Shown: positions 54,454-63,627, numbered from the stretch's first letter. The stretch is DNA of 64,000 bases from VRUE01 sp963716245 (GCA_963716245.1 OY970300.1:1488001-1552000); one strand, 5' to 3'. A program made the numbers and translations. The notes: generated from the sequence alone by a model not told the origin.

Positions 54454-55589
54454 CGGCGTGCCTCCTCAACGTTCTCGACGATCCAGTCGACGCAGGCGGT
54501 GAGCGCCTCGACGTCGTCCGGCTCGACCGCCGGGAACATGCCGACGCGCAGCTGGTTGCGGCCGAGCTTGCGGTAGGGCTCGACGTCGACGACGCCGTTT
54601 GCGCGCAGGGTCGCCGCGATCGCCGCGGCGTCGACGGAGTCGTCGAAGTCGATCGTGCCGACGACGAGCGAGCGCTTTGCCGCGTCGGCGACGAAGGGCG
54701 AGGCGAACTCGCTGCGCTCGGCCCAGCCGTAGAGCCGCCGGGACGAATCGCCGGTCCGCCCCACGCACCACTCGAGCCCGCCGTTGTCGAGCATCCAGTC
54801 CAGCTGGTCGGCGAGCAGCAAGAGGGTGGCCAGCGCAGGCGTGTTGTAGGTCTGGTTCTTGCGCGAGTTCTCGATCGCGGTCGGCAGCGAGAGGAAGGCG
54901 GGCTGCCAGCGGCCGGCGGCACCGTCCAGCTCCTCCGCCCGGGCGACCGCGGCCGGGCCGAGCAGGGCGAGCCAGAGCCCGCCGTCCCCGCCGAGCGCCT
55001 TCTGCGGCGCGAAGTAGTAGGCGTCGGCCTGGTCGGCGTCGAGCGGCAGCCCGCCGGCTGCGGAGGTCCCGTCGACGAGCACGAGCGCGTCGCCCGCGTC
55101 GGCGGGGCGCCGCACGTCGACCATCACCCCGGTCGAGGTCTCGTTGTGCGCCCAGGCGATCGCGTCCGCGGCGGGGTCGGCGACGGGCTCGGGCGCATCG
55201 CCCGGCTCCGCCTCGACCAGGATCGGGTCGGCCAGGAACGGCGCACCGGCCGTCGCCTTCGCGAACTTGCCCGAGAACTCCCCGTAGACGAGGTGGAGAG
55301 CGCGCTCGCGCACCAGCCAGGCCGTCGCCGCGTCCCAGAAAGCGGTCGCGCCGCCGTTGCCCATCACGACCTCGTAGCCGTCCGGAAGCCCGAGCAGATC
55401 GCCGAGTCCGTCGCGCACGCGCCCGACCAGGTCGCGCACCGGCGCCTGCCGGTGCGAGGTCCCCATCAGGTTGGCCTGCTCCGCCAGCCGTGCCAGCGCC
55501 TCCGGGCGGACCTTTGAAGGCCCGCAGCCGAACCGCCCGTCGGCGGGCTTGAGATCGGCGGGAATCTGAGTGGCGGTCGTCGCGGGCAT
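54450..55589 (-). CDS. serC: Phosphoserine aminotransferase
   Basis: 379 residues of the SerC type found in Actinobacteria: ADGRFGCGPSKVRPEALARLA, MGTSHRQAPVRDLVGRVRDGL, NGGATAFWDAATAWLV, WAHNETSTGV, VDGTSAAGGLPLD and the PLP Lys in YYFAPQKALGGDGGLWLA. It is PLP-dependent and makes phosphoserine. A serC-serA operon is clear from the 4-bp overlap. TACCTT is 12 bases before the ATG. Confidence 0.95.
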   Translation of the reverse strand: MPATTATQIPADLKPADGRFGCGPSKVRPEALARLAEQANLMGTSHRQAPVRDLVGRVRDGLGDLLGLPDGYEVVMGNGGATAFWDAATAWLVRERALHLVYGEFSGKFAKATAGAPFLADPILVEAEPGDAPEPVADPAADAIAWAHNETSTGVMVDVRRPADAGDALVLVDGTSAAGGLPLDADQADAYYFAPQKALGGDGGLWLALLGPAAVARAEELDGAAGRWQPAFLSLPTAIENSRKNQTYNTPALATLLLLADQLDWMLDNGGLEWCVGRTGDSSRRLYGWAERSEFASPFVADAAKRSLVVGTIDFDDSVDAAAIAATLRANGVVDVEPYRKLGRNQLRVGMFPAVEPDDVEALTACVDWIVENVEEARR

Positions 55590-55662
55590 GGTGCTAAGTG
55601 CAAGGTAAGCGGTTGGCGGGCGCGACAGGTTATTGCCCGCTCCGGCAGCCCCGGTGTTTGGC

Positions 55663-55668
55663 TAGGCT
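55663..55668 (+). promoter_or_regulatory. -10 box for leaderless cupin gene
   Basis: TAGGCT stands 6 bases before the GTG at 55675; no Shine-Dalgarno. The gap to the divergent serC is 85 bp. Confidence 0.45.
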
Positions 55669-55674
55669 GCCGGT

Positions 55675-56109
55675 GTGGACGCGACGGCCGGGAGCGGCGT
55701 GAGCAAGGGCGACGGGTACGCCGTCGCGCATCTCGACGACCTCGGCGAGGGGTACGGCTTCCGCAAGATCCGCAAGGGGCTGGGAGTGACCGCCTTCGGC
55801 GCCAACGCGATCGTGATCCCACCGGGCTACGAGACTGGACGCCATCTGCACGAGGAGCAGGAGGAGCTCTACTTCCTCCACAGCGGCCGGATCGCGATCA
55901 AGTTCGGCGACGGCACGAGCCACGAGCTCGGCCCGGGCGGCCTCGCCTGGGTCGACGCCCCGACCGTCCGCAAGATCCGCAACCTCAGCGACTCCGAGGA
56001 CGCGGTCTACGTGGTGGTCGGCGGCAAGGACGGCTACGTCGGCCGCGACGGCAAGCTGCCCCCCGGCGAGGAGTCCCGCTTCGGCGACAACGCCCCGCCC
56101 GGCGCTTGA
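55675..56109 (+). CDS. Cupin-domain protein
   Basis: 144 residues. A single cupin (about 40-120): IPPGYETGRHLHEEQEELYFLHSGRIAIKFGDG carries the first cupin motif (two His and Glu), and LGPGGLAWVDAPTVRKIRNLSD the second, where the usual metal His is not obvious. Probably a cytosolic metal- or ligand-binding protein; function unknown. The GTG start is supported by TAGGCT 6 bases upstream. It is followed by the branched element at 56117. Confidence 0.87.
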   Translation: MDATAGSGVSKGDGYAVAHLDDLGEGYGFRKIRKGLGVTAFGANAIVIPPGYETGRHLHEEQEELYFLHSGRIAIKFGDGTSHELGPGGLAWVDAPTVRKIRNLSDSEDAVYVVVGGKDGYVGRDGKLPPGEESRFGDNAPPGA

Positions 56110-56116
56110 GCGTGGT

Positions 56117-56263
56117 GAGGCGTCCGGCCGTCCTCCGGTCGAATTGCACGTCGCACGCGCTGCGCGCTTAGCGACGATGTCGGTGCGCGGCTTCGCCGCG
56201 CGATAACCGGATTGCATTTCGCGGCCTTCGGCCACATTCGCCCAGAGGACGGCCGGACGCCTC
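56117..56263 (-). repeat. Branched inverted-repeat element, copy 1
   Basis: Perfect 19-bp outer arms (56117-56135 and 56245-56263). The 109-base core, read on the minus strand, contains GGCC-GAA-GGCC, ATGCAAT, GCGCGGC-GAA-GCCGCGC and GCTAAGCGCGCAGCGCGTGC, then AATTCG. This order matches copy 2 at 56389 closely although the outer arms are unrelated. It starts 7 bp after the cupin stop. The 125 bp between copies 1 and 2 hold two further short hairpins (GCAAC/GTTGC near 56288 and CCGCT/AGCGG near 56360) and no gene. Confidence 0.8.
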
Positions 56264-56388
56264 TTCAGGCCCAGGCGCCGGCGGCCGAAGCAACGGCACA
56301 CGGTTGCGGCTCGTCTCTAGGGTGCGATGCCGCGGACGGAAGCCCCGCTGACGCCAGAGCCGCTCAGCTCTAGGAGCGGTAAGTAGAG

Positions 56389-56532
56389 GCGGGCGCCGGT
56401 AGGCCCTCCCGGCAATGTCGCGAAGCGGCGACATGCAATCTGTCTATTGCGCGGCGCAGCCGCGCTCAGACTCTGGAGCTAAGCGCGAAGCGCGTGCGAC
56501 ATCAATTGCCGGGAGGGCCTACCGGCGCCCGC
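56389..56532 (+). repeat. Branched inverted-repeat element, copy 2
   Basis: Perfect 28-bp outer arms (56389-56416 and 56505-56532). The 88-base core, read on the plus strand, has GTCGC-GAAG-CGGCGAC, ATGCAAT, GCGCGGC-GCA-GCCGCGC and GCTAAGCGCGAAGCGCGTGCGAC, then CAATT. It ends 16 bp before the ilvC stop, on the opposite strand. Shared core and unrelated arms with copies 1 and 3 argue for selection on structure. Confidence 0.82.
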
Positions 56533-56548
56533 ACCCACCAACCGACCC

Positions 56549-57553
56549 TCAGAACTTCTGGTCGATCCAGGGCATCATGTCGCGGAGGTCCTTGCCGACC
56601 TCCTCGACCTGGTGCCCCGCCCCCTCCTCGCGCATGCGCGAGAGGTTCTCACCGCCGGCGCGGTTCTCGGCGATCCACTCCTTGGCGAACTCGCCTGACT
56701 GGATCTCGGAGAGGATCTGCTTCATCGCCGCTCGCGACTCGTCGCCGACGACGCGCTTGCCGCGGGTCATGTCGCCGTACTCGGCGGTGTTGGAGATCGA
56801 GTAGCGCATGCCCTGGATCCCCTTCTCGTACATCAGGTCGGCGATCAGCTTCAGCTCGTGCAGGCACTCGAAGTAGGCGAGGCGCGGGTCGTAGCCGGCC
56901 TCGACCAGCGTCTCGAAGCCGGCCCGGACCAGCTCGGAGGCGCCGCCGCAGAGGACCGCCTGCTCGCCGAAGAGGTCGGTCTCGCACTCGTCCTTGAAGC
57001 TCGTCTCGATGATCGCGGCGCGGCCGCCGCCGATCCCGGACGCGTAGGCGAGGACGAGGCCGTGGGCGTCGCCGGTCGCGTCCTGGTGGACCGCCATCAG
57101 GCAGGGCACGCCGCGCCCTTCCTCGTACTGGCGGCGGACCAGGTGGCCGGGGCCCTTCGGCGCGACCATGCCGACGTCGACACCGGGCGGCGGCTGGATC
57201 TGCTCGAAGTGGATCGAGAAGCCGTGCGCGAAGAGCAGCAGGTTGCCGGGGGCGATCCCGTCGGCAATCTCGGCCTGCCAGACCTCCGCCTGTCGCTCGT
57301 CGGGCAGCAGGACCATGACCACGTCGCCGCGGCTGGCCGCTTCGGCGACGTCGAGCACCTCGAGCCCGGCCCCCTCGGCTTCCGTGCGACTGGAGGAATC
57401 GGGGCGCAGGCCGACGACGACGTCGACGCCCGAGTCCTTGAGATTCAGGGCATGCGCGTGGCCCTGCGAGCCGTAGCCGAGGATGGCGACGGTCTTCCCC
57501 TGCAGCTTCGAGAGGTCGGCGTCCTTGTCGTAGAAGATGTCGTCGGTTTTCAT
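56549..57553 (-). CDS. ilvC: Ketol-acid reductoisomerase, class I
   Basis: 334 residues. KTVAILGYGSQGHAHALNLKDSG is the NADPH Rossmann motif; VMVLLPDERQ, GMVAPKGPGHLVRRQY, DLFGEQAVLCGG (metal ligands Asp and Glu) and ISNTAEYG follow. It acts in valine and isoleucine synthesis. It is unusual in being away from ilvBN: it lies 11 bp after menE on the same strand, so it may be read from the menE promoter. ATG 57553 is at the family start. Confidence 0.96.
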   Translation of the reverse strand: MKTDDIFYDKDADLSKLQGKTVAILGYGSQGHAHALNLKDSGVDVVVGLRPDSSSRTEAEGAGLEVLDVAEAASRGDVVMVLLPDERQAEVWQAEIADGIAPGNLLLFAHGFSIHFEQIQPPPGVDVGMVAPKGPGHLVRRQYEEGRGVPCLMAVHQDATGDAHGLVLAYASGIGGGRAAIIETSFKDECETDLFGEQAVLCGGASELVRAGFETLVEAGYDPRLAYFECLHELKLIADLMYEKGIQGMRYSISNTAEYGDMTRGKRVVGDESRAAMKQILSEIQSGEFAKEWIAENRAGGENLSRMREEGAGHQVEEVGKDLRDMMPWIDQKF

Positions 57554-57564
57554 AGGCGGTGAGG

Positions 57565-58890
57565 CTAACGGAGGGCGCGCCGCAGCAGCTTGCCCGAGGG
57601 CGTCCGGGGCAGCGCCGCCGCCAACTCGACGCGCTTGGGCACCTTGAACCCGGCCAGCTCCTCGGCGCAGTGGCGGCGAAGCTCGTCGGGCGTCGCCTCC
57701 GAGCCGTCGATCAGCACGACGACGGCGGTCACCGCCTGCTGCCACTCCGGGTCCTCGCGGCCGACCACGGCGGCGTCGGCGACCTCCGGGTGGCGGAGCA
57801 GGACCTGCTCGACTTCGGCCGGCACGACGTTCTCGCCGCCGGTGACGATCATGTCGTCGATCCGGTCCTCGACGTAGAGGAAGCCCTCCTCGTCGATCCG
57901 GCCGAGATCGCCGGTGTGCAGCCAGCCGTCGGCGTCGACCCGGCTCGGCGCGACCGTCGGTCCCTGGACGAGGATCTCGCCGTCCTGGATCCGCAGGTGC
58001 GTGGTCAGCAGCGGGCGGCCCGCCGAGCCGAGCTTGCGGCGCGCGTCGGCGGGCGCCAGGGTGGTGACCTGCGAGCAGGCCTCGGTGAGGCCGTAGGTCT
58101 GGACGACCGTCGCGCCGCGCCCGATCGCCTCTTCGAGCGGCTCCTCGGGCACCGGGCCGCCGCCGACGAGGATCGTCCGTGGCCCCGAGAGGTCGGCGCC
58201 GGCCTCGAGCAGGCGGGTCAGCATCGTCGTGACCAGCGAGACGACGGTGATCTCGTCCCCTTCTAGGGCCGCGGCGACCCGGTCGACGTCGAAGCCGTCG
58301 TGGAGGACCGCCGCGGTGCCGTAGATCACCGAGCGCATCACGATGCTCAGCCCGCCGACGTGGCTGAGCGGCAGGCAGCAGAGCCAGCGGTCCTCGGGCT
58401 CGACCCCGATGTTGAATGCCGAGCCGACCGCGCTCCAGAGGAAGTTGCCGTAGGTCAGCTCGACCGCGCGCGGCGTGCCGCTGCTGCCGCTGGTCAGCGC
58501 CCGGCAGCAGGGCGCGTCCATGTCGTGCTCGCCGAGCAGCGGCAGGTCGGCCTCGGTCTGGGTCAGCTCGCCCGGGTCGCTGAGGTCTACCGTCGGCTCC
58601 TCGGCGGCGATCGCGGCGGCGCGCTCGGCCTCGGTCAGGCGCGGGCCGAGCGGCAGCAGCACCGCCCCGACCTTCATCAGCGCGTGGACGAGGACGACCT
58701 GCTCGCGGCGCGGGTGCATGGTCAGCGCGGCGACCGAGCCGCGGCGGACGCCGTGGGCCTCGAGCCGGCGCGCCACCCAGGTCGCCTCGGCCTCCAGCTC
58801 GGCGTAGGTGACCTCGGAGCCGTCGGCGACGAGGGCGATGCGGTCGGGACAGGTCCGCGATCTCTGGTCGAGCCAGTCGTCGAGCTTCAT
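57565..58890 (-). CDS. menE: o-Succinylbenzoate-CoA ligase (MenE)
   Basis: 441 residues, an ANL-family acyl-CoA synthetase. The AMP-binding P-loop is TSGSSGTPRAVELT; LPLSHVGGLSIV, TYGLTEACSQVT, GWLHTGDLGRIDEEGFLYVEDRIDDMIVTGGENV and PRTPSGKLLRR complete the fold. Its short length and place next to menB, menA, menC and menD identify it as MenE. It is transcribed away from menB across a 24-bp gap. Confidence 0.92.
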   Translation of the reverse strand: MKLDDWLDQRSRTCPDRIALVADGSEVTYAELEAEATWVARRLEAHGVRRGSVAALTMHPRREQVVLVHALMKVGAVLLPLGPRLTEAERAAAIAAEEPTVDLSDPGELTQTEADLPLLGEHDMDAPCCRALTSGSSGTPRAVELTYGNFLWSAVGSAFNIGVEPEDRWLCCLPLSHVGGLSIVMRSVIYGTAAVLHDGFDVDRVAAALEGDEITVVSLVTTMLTRLLEAGADLSGPRTILVGGGPVPEEPLEEAIGRGATVVQTYGLTEACSQVTTLAPADARRKLGSAGRPLLTTHLRIQDGEILVQGPTVAPSRVDADGWLHTGDLGRIDEEGFLYVEDRIDDMIVTGGENVVPAEVEQVLLRHPEVADAAVVGREDPEWQQAVTAVVVLIDGSEATPDELRRHCAEELAGFKVPKRVELAAALPRTPSGKLLRRALR

Positions 58891-58901
58891 CGGAGCCTGG
58901 A

Positions 58902-58907
58902 TATCGT
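58902..58907 (+). promoter_or_regulatory. -10 box for menB in a 24-bp divergent gap
   Basis: TATCGT lies 7 bases before the menB ATG. The whole menE-menB gap (58891-58914) is 24 bp and contains the palindrome GATATC (58900-58905). Both promoters must therefore overlap the other gene's 5' coding end. Confidence 0.4.
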
Positions 58908-58914
58908 TGCCGAT

Positions 58915-59781
58915 ATGCCGCTGCGCCACAGGGACGCCCCTCCCGAGGAGGATCTTCGCGCGCCGATCGAGTGGCGGTCCGCCGGCGAGTACGAGGACAT
59001 TCGCTACGAGACGGCGGACGGGATCGCGAAGATTACGATCGACCGGCCCGAGGTCCGCAACGCCTTCCGCCCGCAGACGCTGGTCGAGATCTCGGCGGCG
59101 CTGGAGCTGGCGCGGGAGGACACCGGGATCGGTGTGGTCGTCCTCACCGGCGAGGGGCCGGACGCCTTCTGCGCGGGCGGCGACCAGACCGTTCGCGGCG
59201 ACAGCGGCTACGTCGCCGAGGGAGCCTCGCTCGGTCGCTTCCACGTCACCGATCTGCAGGTCCAGATGCGCAGGCTGCCGAAGCCGGTGGTCGCGATGGT
59301 GGCCGGGTACGCGATGGGCGGCGGCCACGTCCTGCACGTCTGCTGCGACCTGACGATCGCCGCCGACAATGCCAGATTCGGGCAGACCGGGCCGCGGGTC
59401 GGATCCTGGGACGGCGGCTTCGGCGCCTCCCTGCTGCGCGATCTCGTCGGGACCAAGAAGGCGAAGGAGTTCTGGCTCCTCTGCCGCATGTACGACGCCG
59501 AGGAGGCCCTGGAGATGGGCCTAGTCAACGCCGTCGTTCCGCTGGAGGAGCTGGAGCGGGAGACGGTCGCCTGGTGCCGGGAGATGCTGGCGCTCTCGCC
59601 CTTCGCGCTGCGGCTCGTCAAGGCCAGCTTCCACGCGCACGAGGACGGCTACGCGGGGATACAGCAGCTGGCCCACGACACCAACCTGCTCTTCTACGGC
59701 AGCGAGGAGGCCGCCGAGGGGCGCGAGTCATTCAAGGAGAAGCGCCGGCCCGACTTCTCCGAGTTCCCGAGACGCCCGTGA
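58915..59781 (+). CDS. menB: 1,4-dihydroxy-2-naphthoyl-CoA synthase
   Basis: 288 residues, crotonase fold. ITIDRPEVRNAFRPQTLVEI, FCAGGDQTVRGDSGYV, AGYAMGGGHVLHVCCDLTIAADNARFGQTGPRVGSWDGGFGASLL and the C-terminal RRPDFSEFPRRP tail are characteristic of MenB. It closes the ring of succinylbenzoyl-CoA in menaquinone synthesis. ATG 58915 gives the normal length. Its stop overlaps the menA GTG (GTGA). Confidence 0.96.
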   Translation: MPLRHRDAPPEEDLRAPIEWRSAGEYEDIRYETADGIAKITIDRPEVRNAFRPQTLVEISAALELAREDTGIGVVVLTGEGPDAFCAGGDQTVRGDSGYVAEGASLGRFHVTDLQVQMRRLPKPVVAMVAGYAMGGGHVLHVCCDLTIAADNARFGQTGPRVGSWDGGFGASLLRDLVGTKKAKEFWLLCRMYDAEEALEMGLVNAVVPLEELERETVAWCREMLALSPFALRLVKASFHAHEDGYAGIQQLAHDTNLLFYGSEEAAEGRESFKEKRRPDFSEFPRRP

Positions 59782-60659
59782 GGATCTGGCTGATGGCGGC
59801 GCGTCCGCGGACGCTGCCCGCCGCGATCGCGCCGGTCCTCGTCGGCACCGCGGCCGCGGTCGAATGGGTCGGCGAGCTGCCCCGGTTAGGGGCCTTCCTC
59901 GCCGCGCTGGCCGGGTCGATCCTGATCCAGATCGGCACGAACCTGGCGAACGACTACTCGGATGCCAAGCGCGGCGCCGACACCGCCGATCGCCTCGGGC
60001 CGGTGCGGGTCACCTCGGCCGGGCTGGTCGCGCCGCGGCGGGTGCTCGTCGCCACGTGGATCGCCTTTACGGCCGCCGTCGCCTGCGGCCTGTACCTCGC
60101 CGCGGTCGCGGGCATCGTGATCCTCCTGATCGGCGCCGTCTCGATCGCCGCCGGCGTCCTCTACACCGGCGGACCGCGCCCCTACGGCTACGCCGGCCTC
60201 GGCGAGGTCTTCGTCTTCCTCTTCTTCGGCCTGGTCGCCGTCAACGGCTCCTACTACGTGCAGGTGGAGGAACTGCAGGCGCTGCCGCTGGGCCTCTCGA
60301 TCTCCGTCGGCTTCCTCGCCACCGCGATCCTCGTCGTCAACAATGTCCGCGACCTCGAGACCGACCGGCGGGCCGGCAAGACCACCCTCGCGGTGCGGAT
60401 GGGCCGCGACAACGCCGTCCTCCTCTACCGGCTGCTCGTCCTCGGCGCCTTCGCCGTGCTGCCGATCGCGCTGCTGGGCGGCGAGGCGAGCCTGCTGCCG
60501 CTGATCGGCCTGGCGGCCCTGCCGGTGGCGATCCCGCCGCTGCGAGCGATCGGCGCACGCACCGACGGCCCCTCGCTCAACGCCGCGCTCGCGGCGACGG
60601 GCGCCGTGCTCGGCGCATTCAGCCTGCTCGTCTCGGCGGGCCTGCTGCTGGCAGCCTGA
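59778..60659 (+). CDS. menA: 1,4-dihydroxy-2-naphthoate polyprenyltransferase
   Basis: 293 residues, UbiA-type membrane enzyme with about eight helices. WLMAARPRTLPAAIAPVLVG opens; NLANDYSDAKRGADTADR holds the first Asp-rich motif and VVNNVRDLETDRRAGKTTLAVRMG the second. It attaches the polyprenyl tail in the membrane, using chains built from MEP-pathway units. The GTG start overlaps menB. Confidence 0.95.
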   Translation: MRIWLMAARPRTLPAAIAPVLVGTAAAVEWVGELPRLGAFLAALAGSILIQIGTNLANDYSDAKRGADTADRLGPVRVTSAGLVAPRRVLVATWIAFTAAVACGLYLAAVAGIVILLIGAVSIAAGVLYTGGPRPYGYAGLGEVFVFLFFGLVAVNGSYYVQVEELQALPLGLSISVGFLATAILVVNNVRDLETDRRAGKTTLAVRMGRDNAVLLYRLLVLGAFAVLPIALLGGEASLLPLIGLAALPVAIPPLRAIGARTDGPSLNAALAATGAVLGAFSLLVSAGLLLAA

Positions 60660-60749
60660 GCGCCGGCGCGCTTTCTGGCTGCGTCGACCACCCGATCCTG
60701 CAGGGCAGAGAAGTCGATGCGGTTCGCCCCCGGGTGAGAGGCTGTAGCA

Positions 60750-61811
60750 GTGAGGATCGCCTCGGTGGAAGTGGTTCCCTACGCGCTGCCCTTCCGCGAG
60801 CCGTACGTGACGGCGCGCGGCCGGCTCGAGCGGCGTGAGATGGCGCTGCTGCGGCTGCGCTCGGAGGACGGCCTGGCTGGGCTCGGCGAAGCGGTGCCGC
60901 TGTCGCTGCGCGGCGGGGCGACGCTCGGCCAGGTGGTCGCCGAGCTGGAGCTCCTCGGGGAGCGAGACGCGCTGGAGGAGTCGACGTTGCGCAGCGCGGC
61001 AACTGCACTCTCCCCTCCCGCGCGCTGCGCCGCGCTCACCGCGCTCGCCGACCTGCGCGGCCGCCGGGCGGTGGCCGAGCACGGACAGGGAGAGGGCGCA
61101 TCCATCCCGCCAGTGCGCTGCAACGCGACGCTCGTCGCCGGAGAGCCAGCCGCGGTGGCGGCCGACGCCGAGCGGTGGGCCGCCGACGGCTTCCGCACCT
61201 TCAAGCTGAAGCTGGGCGCGGGCGACGACGTGGCCCAGGTCCGAGCGGTGCGCGAGGCGATCGGGACGGATGCCGCGATCCGCGTCGACGCCAACGGGAC
61301 CTGGGACCTCGCGACGGCGAAGCGGAGGCTGGCCGAGATCGAGCCATACGACGTCGAGCTGTGCGAGCAGCCGGTGGCTTCGCTGGAGGAGGCTGCGGAG
61401 CTGGCTGCTTCGACCGTGATCCCGATCGCGGCGGACGAGAGCGTCGCCAGCCGCGCCGACGCCGAGCGCGCCTTCGATCTCGGTGCCTGCGCGATGACCG
61501 GGATCAAGCTGTCCAAGGTCGGCGGGCCGGAGGCGGCCGTCGAGATCGCCGAGGTGCTGCCCGCCTACATGACCAGCGCCCTCGACGGGCCGGTCGGGAT
61601 CGCCGCCGCGGCGCAGGTCGCGGCGACGCTGAGCGAGGCCGGCGAGCGGCCCGGAACCGGCCTCGCCCACGGCCTGGCGACGCAGCGCCTCTTCGCGTCG
61701 ACCGTCGCCTCCGTTGGACCGGAGATCCACGGCGACATGCTGCACCTGCCCGAGGGGCCGGGACTCGGCGTCGAGATCGACGAGCAGGCGCTGGAGGCCC
61801 ACCGCATCTAG
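60750..61811 (+). CDS. menC: o-Succinylbenzoate synthase
   Basis: 353 residues, enolase superfamily. The catalytic Lys pair is in FKLKLGAG, the metal ligands in VDANGTW, ELCEQPV and AADESV, and the second base in GIKLSKVGG. By sequence alone it could be a dipeptide epimerase, but the men neighbours make MenC the better call. GTG start. The 90-bp gap after menA shows nothing specific. Confidence 0.9.
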   Translation: MRIASVEVVPYALPFREPYVTARGRLERREMALLRLRSEDGLAGLGEAVPLSLRGGATLGQVVAELELLGERDALEESTLRSAATALSPPARCAALTALADLRGRRAVAEHGQGEGASIPPVRCNATLVAGEPAAVAADAERWAADGFRTFKLKLGAGDDVAQVRAVREAIGTDAAIRVDANGTWDLATAKRRLAEIEPYDVELCEQPVASLEEAAELAASTVIPIAADESVASRADAERAFDLGACAMTGIKLSKVGGPEAAVEIAEVLPAYMTSALDGPVGIAAAAQVAATLSEAGERPGTGLAHGLATQRLFASTVASVGPEIHGDMLHLPEGPGLGVEIDEQALEAHRI

Positions 61812-61860
61812 CCTGCCGGGGCGTCTTTCTCACGCTATGCGCCAATAACCCGCCCCACGC

Positions 61861-63600
61861 ATGGACCTGACCAACGCCAACACCGCCCTCGCCTCGGCTT
61901 TCGTCGAGGAGCTCGCCCGCTGCGGCGTGCGACATGCGGTCGTCTCCCCCGGCTCGCGCTCGACGCCGCTGGCGGTGGCGCTGTGGCGGCAGCCGGAGAT
62001 CGAGGTGAGCGTGATCGTCGACGAGCGGTCGGCCGGCTTCTTCGCGCTCGGCGCGGCGCAGGCGAGCGGCGCTCCTGTGGCGATCCTCTGCACCTCGGGC
62101 ACGGCCGCCGCCAACCTCCACCCCGCCGTCTGCGAGGCCGACCTCTCGGCGGTCCCGCTGATCGTCCTGACCGCCGACCGGCCGCCCGAGCTGCGCGCCG
62201 TCGGCGCCGGTCAGACGATCGACCAGATCAAGCTCTACGGCTCCTCGGTGCGCTGGTTCTGCGAGGTCGGCACCCACGATGCCGACGACAGCGGCCTGCT
62301 CCACTACCGCTCGACCGCCTGCCGCGCGGCTGCCGCGGCGCGCGGCGAGCCGCGTCCCGGTCCCGTGCACCTCAACCTCGCCTGGCGCGAGCCGCTGGCG
62401 CCGGTGCCGGTGGACGGCGCCGTGACGGCGACCGATCCGCTCGCGCTCGAGGGGCGCGGCCAGCGGCCGCTGACGGCAGCCACGCCGTACGACGCCGAGC
62501 CGTCGCAGTTCCTGCTCGACGAGGTTGCCGGGCACATCTCCGAGTCCCGCTCGGGAGCGATCGTCGCGGGCCGCCAGCTGGATCCGGAGCTGCGCGAGCC
62601 GCTGGCCCGCCTCGCCCGAGCCGCCGGCATGCCGATCCTCGCCGAGCCGACCTCGCAACAGCGCTGCGGCCCGCACGACCGCTCGCACGTCGTCACGACC
62701 TATGACCTGCTGCTCCGCGACGAGCGGTTCCGCGCAGCCGCCTCGCCGGACTTGGTCCTCCGCTTCGGGGAGATGCCGACGAGCAAGCCCCTGCGCTCCT
62801 GGCTGGTCGAGTCCGGCGCCGACCAGATCGTCGTCGACCCGCTCGCGGGCTGGAACGAGCCGACCCGCCGTGCCGCGGCCCTGCTTCGCGCCGACCCGAT
62901 CGCGCTGGCGGCGGGCTGGGCGGCGCGGCTCGGCGAGGAACGGACGGAGCCCTCTCTATGGCTGGACGCGGAGCGCACGGCGAGGGAGGCCGTGGAGTCG
63001 GTGCTGGACGCACTCGACGCGCCGACCGAGCCTGGCCTGCAGCAGTCGCTCGGCGCGGCCTATGCCGACGGGGAGCTCGTCTACACGTCGTCGAGCATGC
63101 CGATCCGCGACCAGGAGGCGTTCCTGCCGAGCACCGGTGCCGACGCGCTGCTGCTCAGCAACCGCGGCGCCAACGGCATCGACGGCCTGATCTCGTCCGG
63201 GATCGGCGCAGCGCACGCGACCGGGCGCCCGACGACCGTTCTCACCGGCGACCTCGGCCTGCTCCACGACCTCGGGGGCCTGGCCGCGCTGCGCGACGTC
63301 TCCACCCCAGTGCGGATCGTCGTGATCGACAACGACGGCGGCGGCATCTTCCACTTCCTCCCCCAGGAGAGCGCCCTGAAGAACGACGAGTTCGAGGCGC
63401 TGCTCGGCACGCCGCGCGGAGTCGACGTCGCCAAGGCCGCCGATCTCTTCGATCTCCCCCACCGCCGCGTCGACTCGCTCGACGGGCTCGCCGGCGCTCT
63501 CGCCGCCGGCACCGGCCTGATCGAGGTCCCGGTCGACCGGCAGGCCAATGTCGAACTGCATCGGCGCCTCGCCGATCGGGTCAGCGCGGCGATCTCCTAG
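61861..63600 (+). CDS. menD: SEPHCHC synthase (MenD)
   Basis: 579 residues, ThDP enzyme. VVSPGSRSTPLAVAL opens; LCTSGTAAANLHPAVCEADLSAVPLIVLTADRPPEL, SSMPIRDQEAF, SNRGANGIDGLISSGIGAA, GDLGLLHDLGGL and VVIDNDGGGIFHFLPQ (Mg and ThDP binding) are complete. It joins isochorismate with 2-oxoglutarate. It starts 49 bp after menC; that gap holds a weak hairpin-like GGCG...CGCC followed by the CCAATAA. Confidence 0.96.
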   Translation: MDLTNANTALASAFVEELARCGVRHAVVSPGSRSTPLAVALWRQPEIEVSVIVDERSAGFFALGAAQASGAPVAILCTSGTAAANLHPAVCEADLSAVPLIVLTADRPPELRAVGAGQTIDQIKLYGSSVRWFCEVGTHDADDSGLLHYRSTACRAAAAARGEPRPGPVHLNLAWREPLAPVPVDGAVTATDPLALEGRGQRPLTAATPYDAEPSQFLLDEVAGHISESRSGAIVAGRQLDPELREPLARLARAAGMPILAEPTSQQRCGPHDRSHVVTTYDLLLRDERFRAAASPDLVLRFGEMPTSKPLRSWLVESGADQIVVDPLAGWNEPTRRAAALLRADPIALAAGWAARLGEERTEPSLWLDAERTAREAVESVLDALDAPTEPGLQQSLGAAYADGELVYTSSSMPIRDQEAFLPSTGADALLLSNRGANGIDGLISSGIGAAHATGRPTTVLTGDLGLLHDLGGLAALRDVSTPVRIVVIDNDGGGIFHFLPQESALKNDEFEALLGTPRGVDVAKAADLFDLPHRRVDSLDGLAGALAAGTGLIEVPVDRQANVELHRRLADRVSAAIS

Positions 63601-63627
63601 TAGCAGACGTCGGGCATCACCCGATGT

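Noticed and set aside
61812..61860. Member of the palindrome families between menC and menD
   Set aside because: Only a 4-bp GGCG/CGCC pairing and a loose similarity (TTTCTC, GCGCCAA) to the 21713 palindrome; too weak to call.
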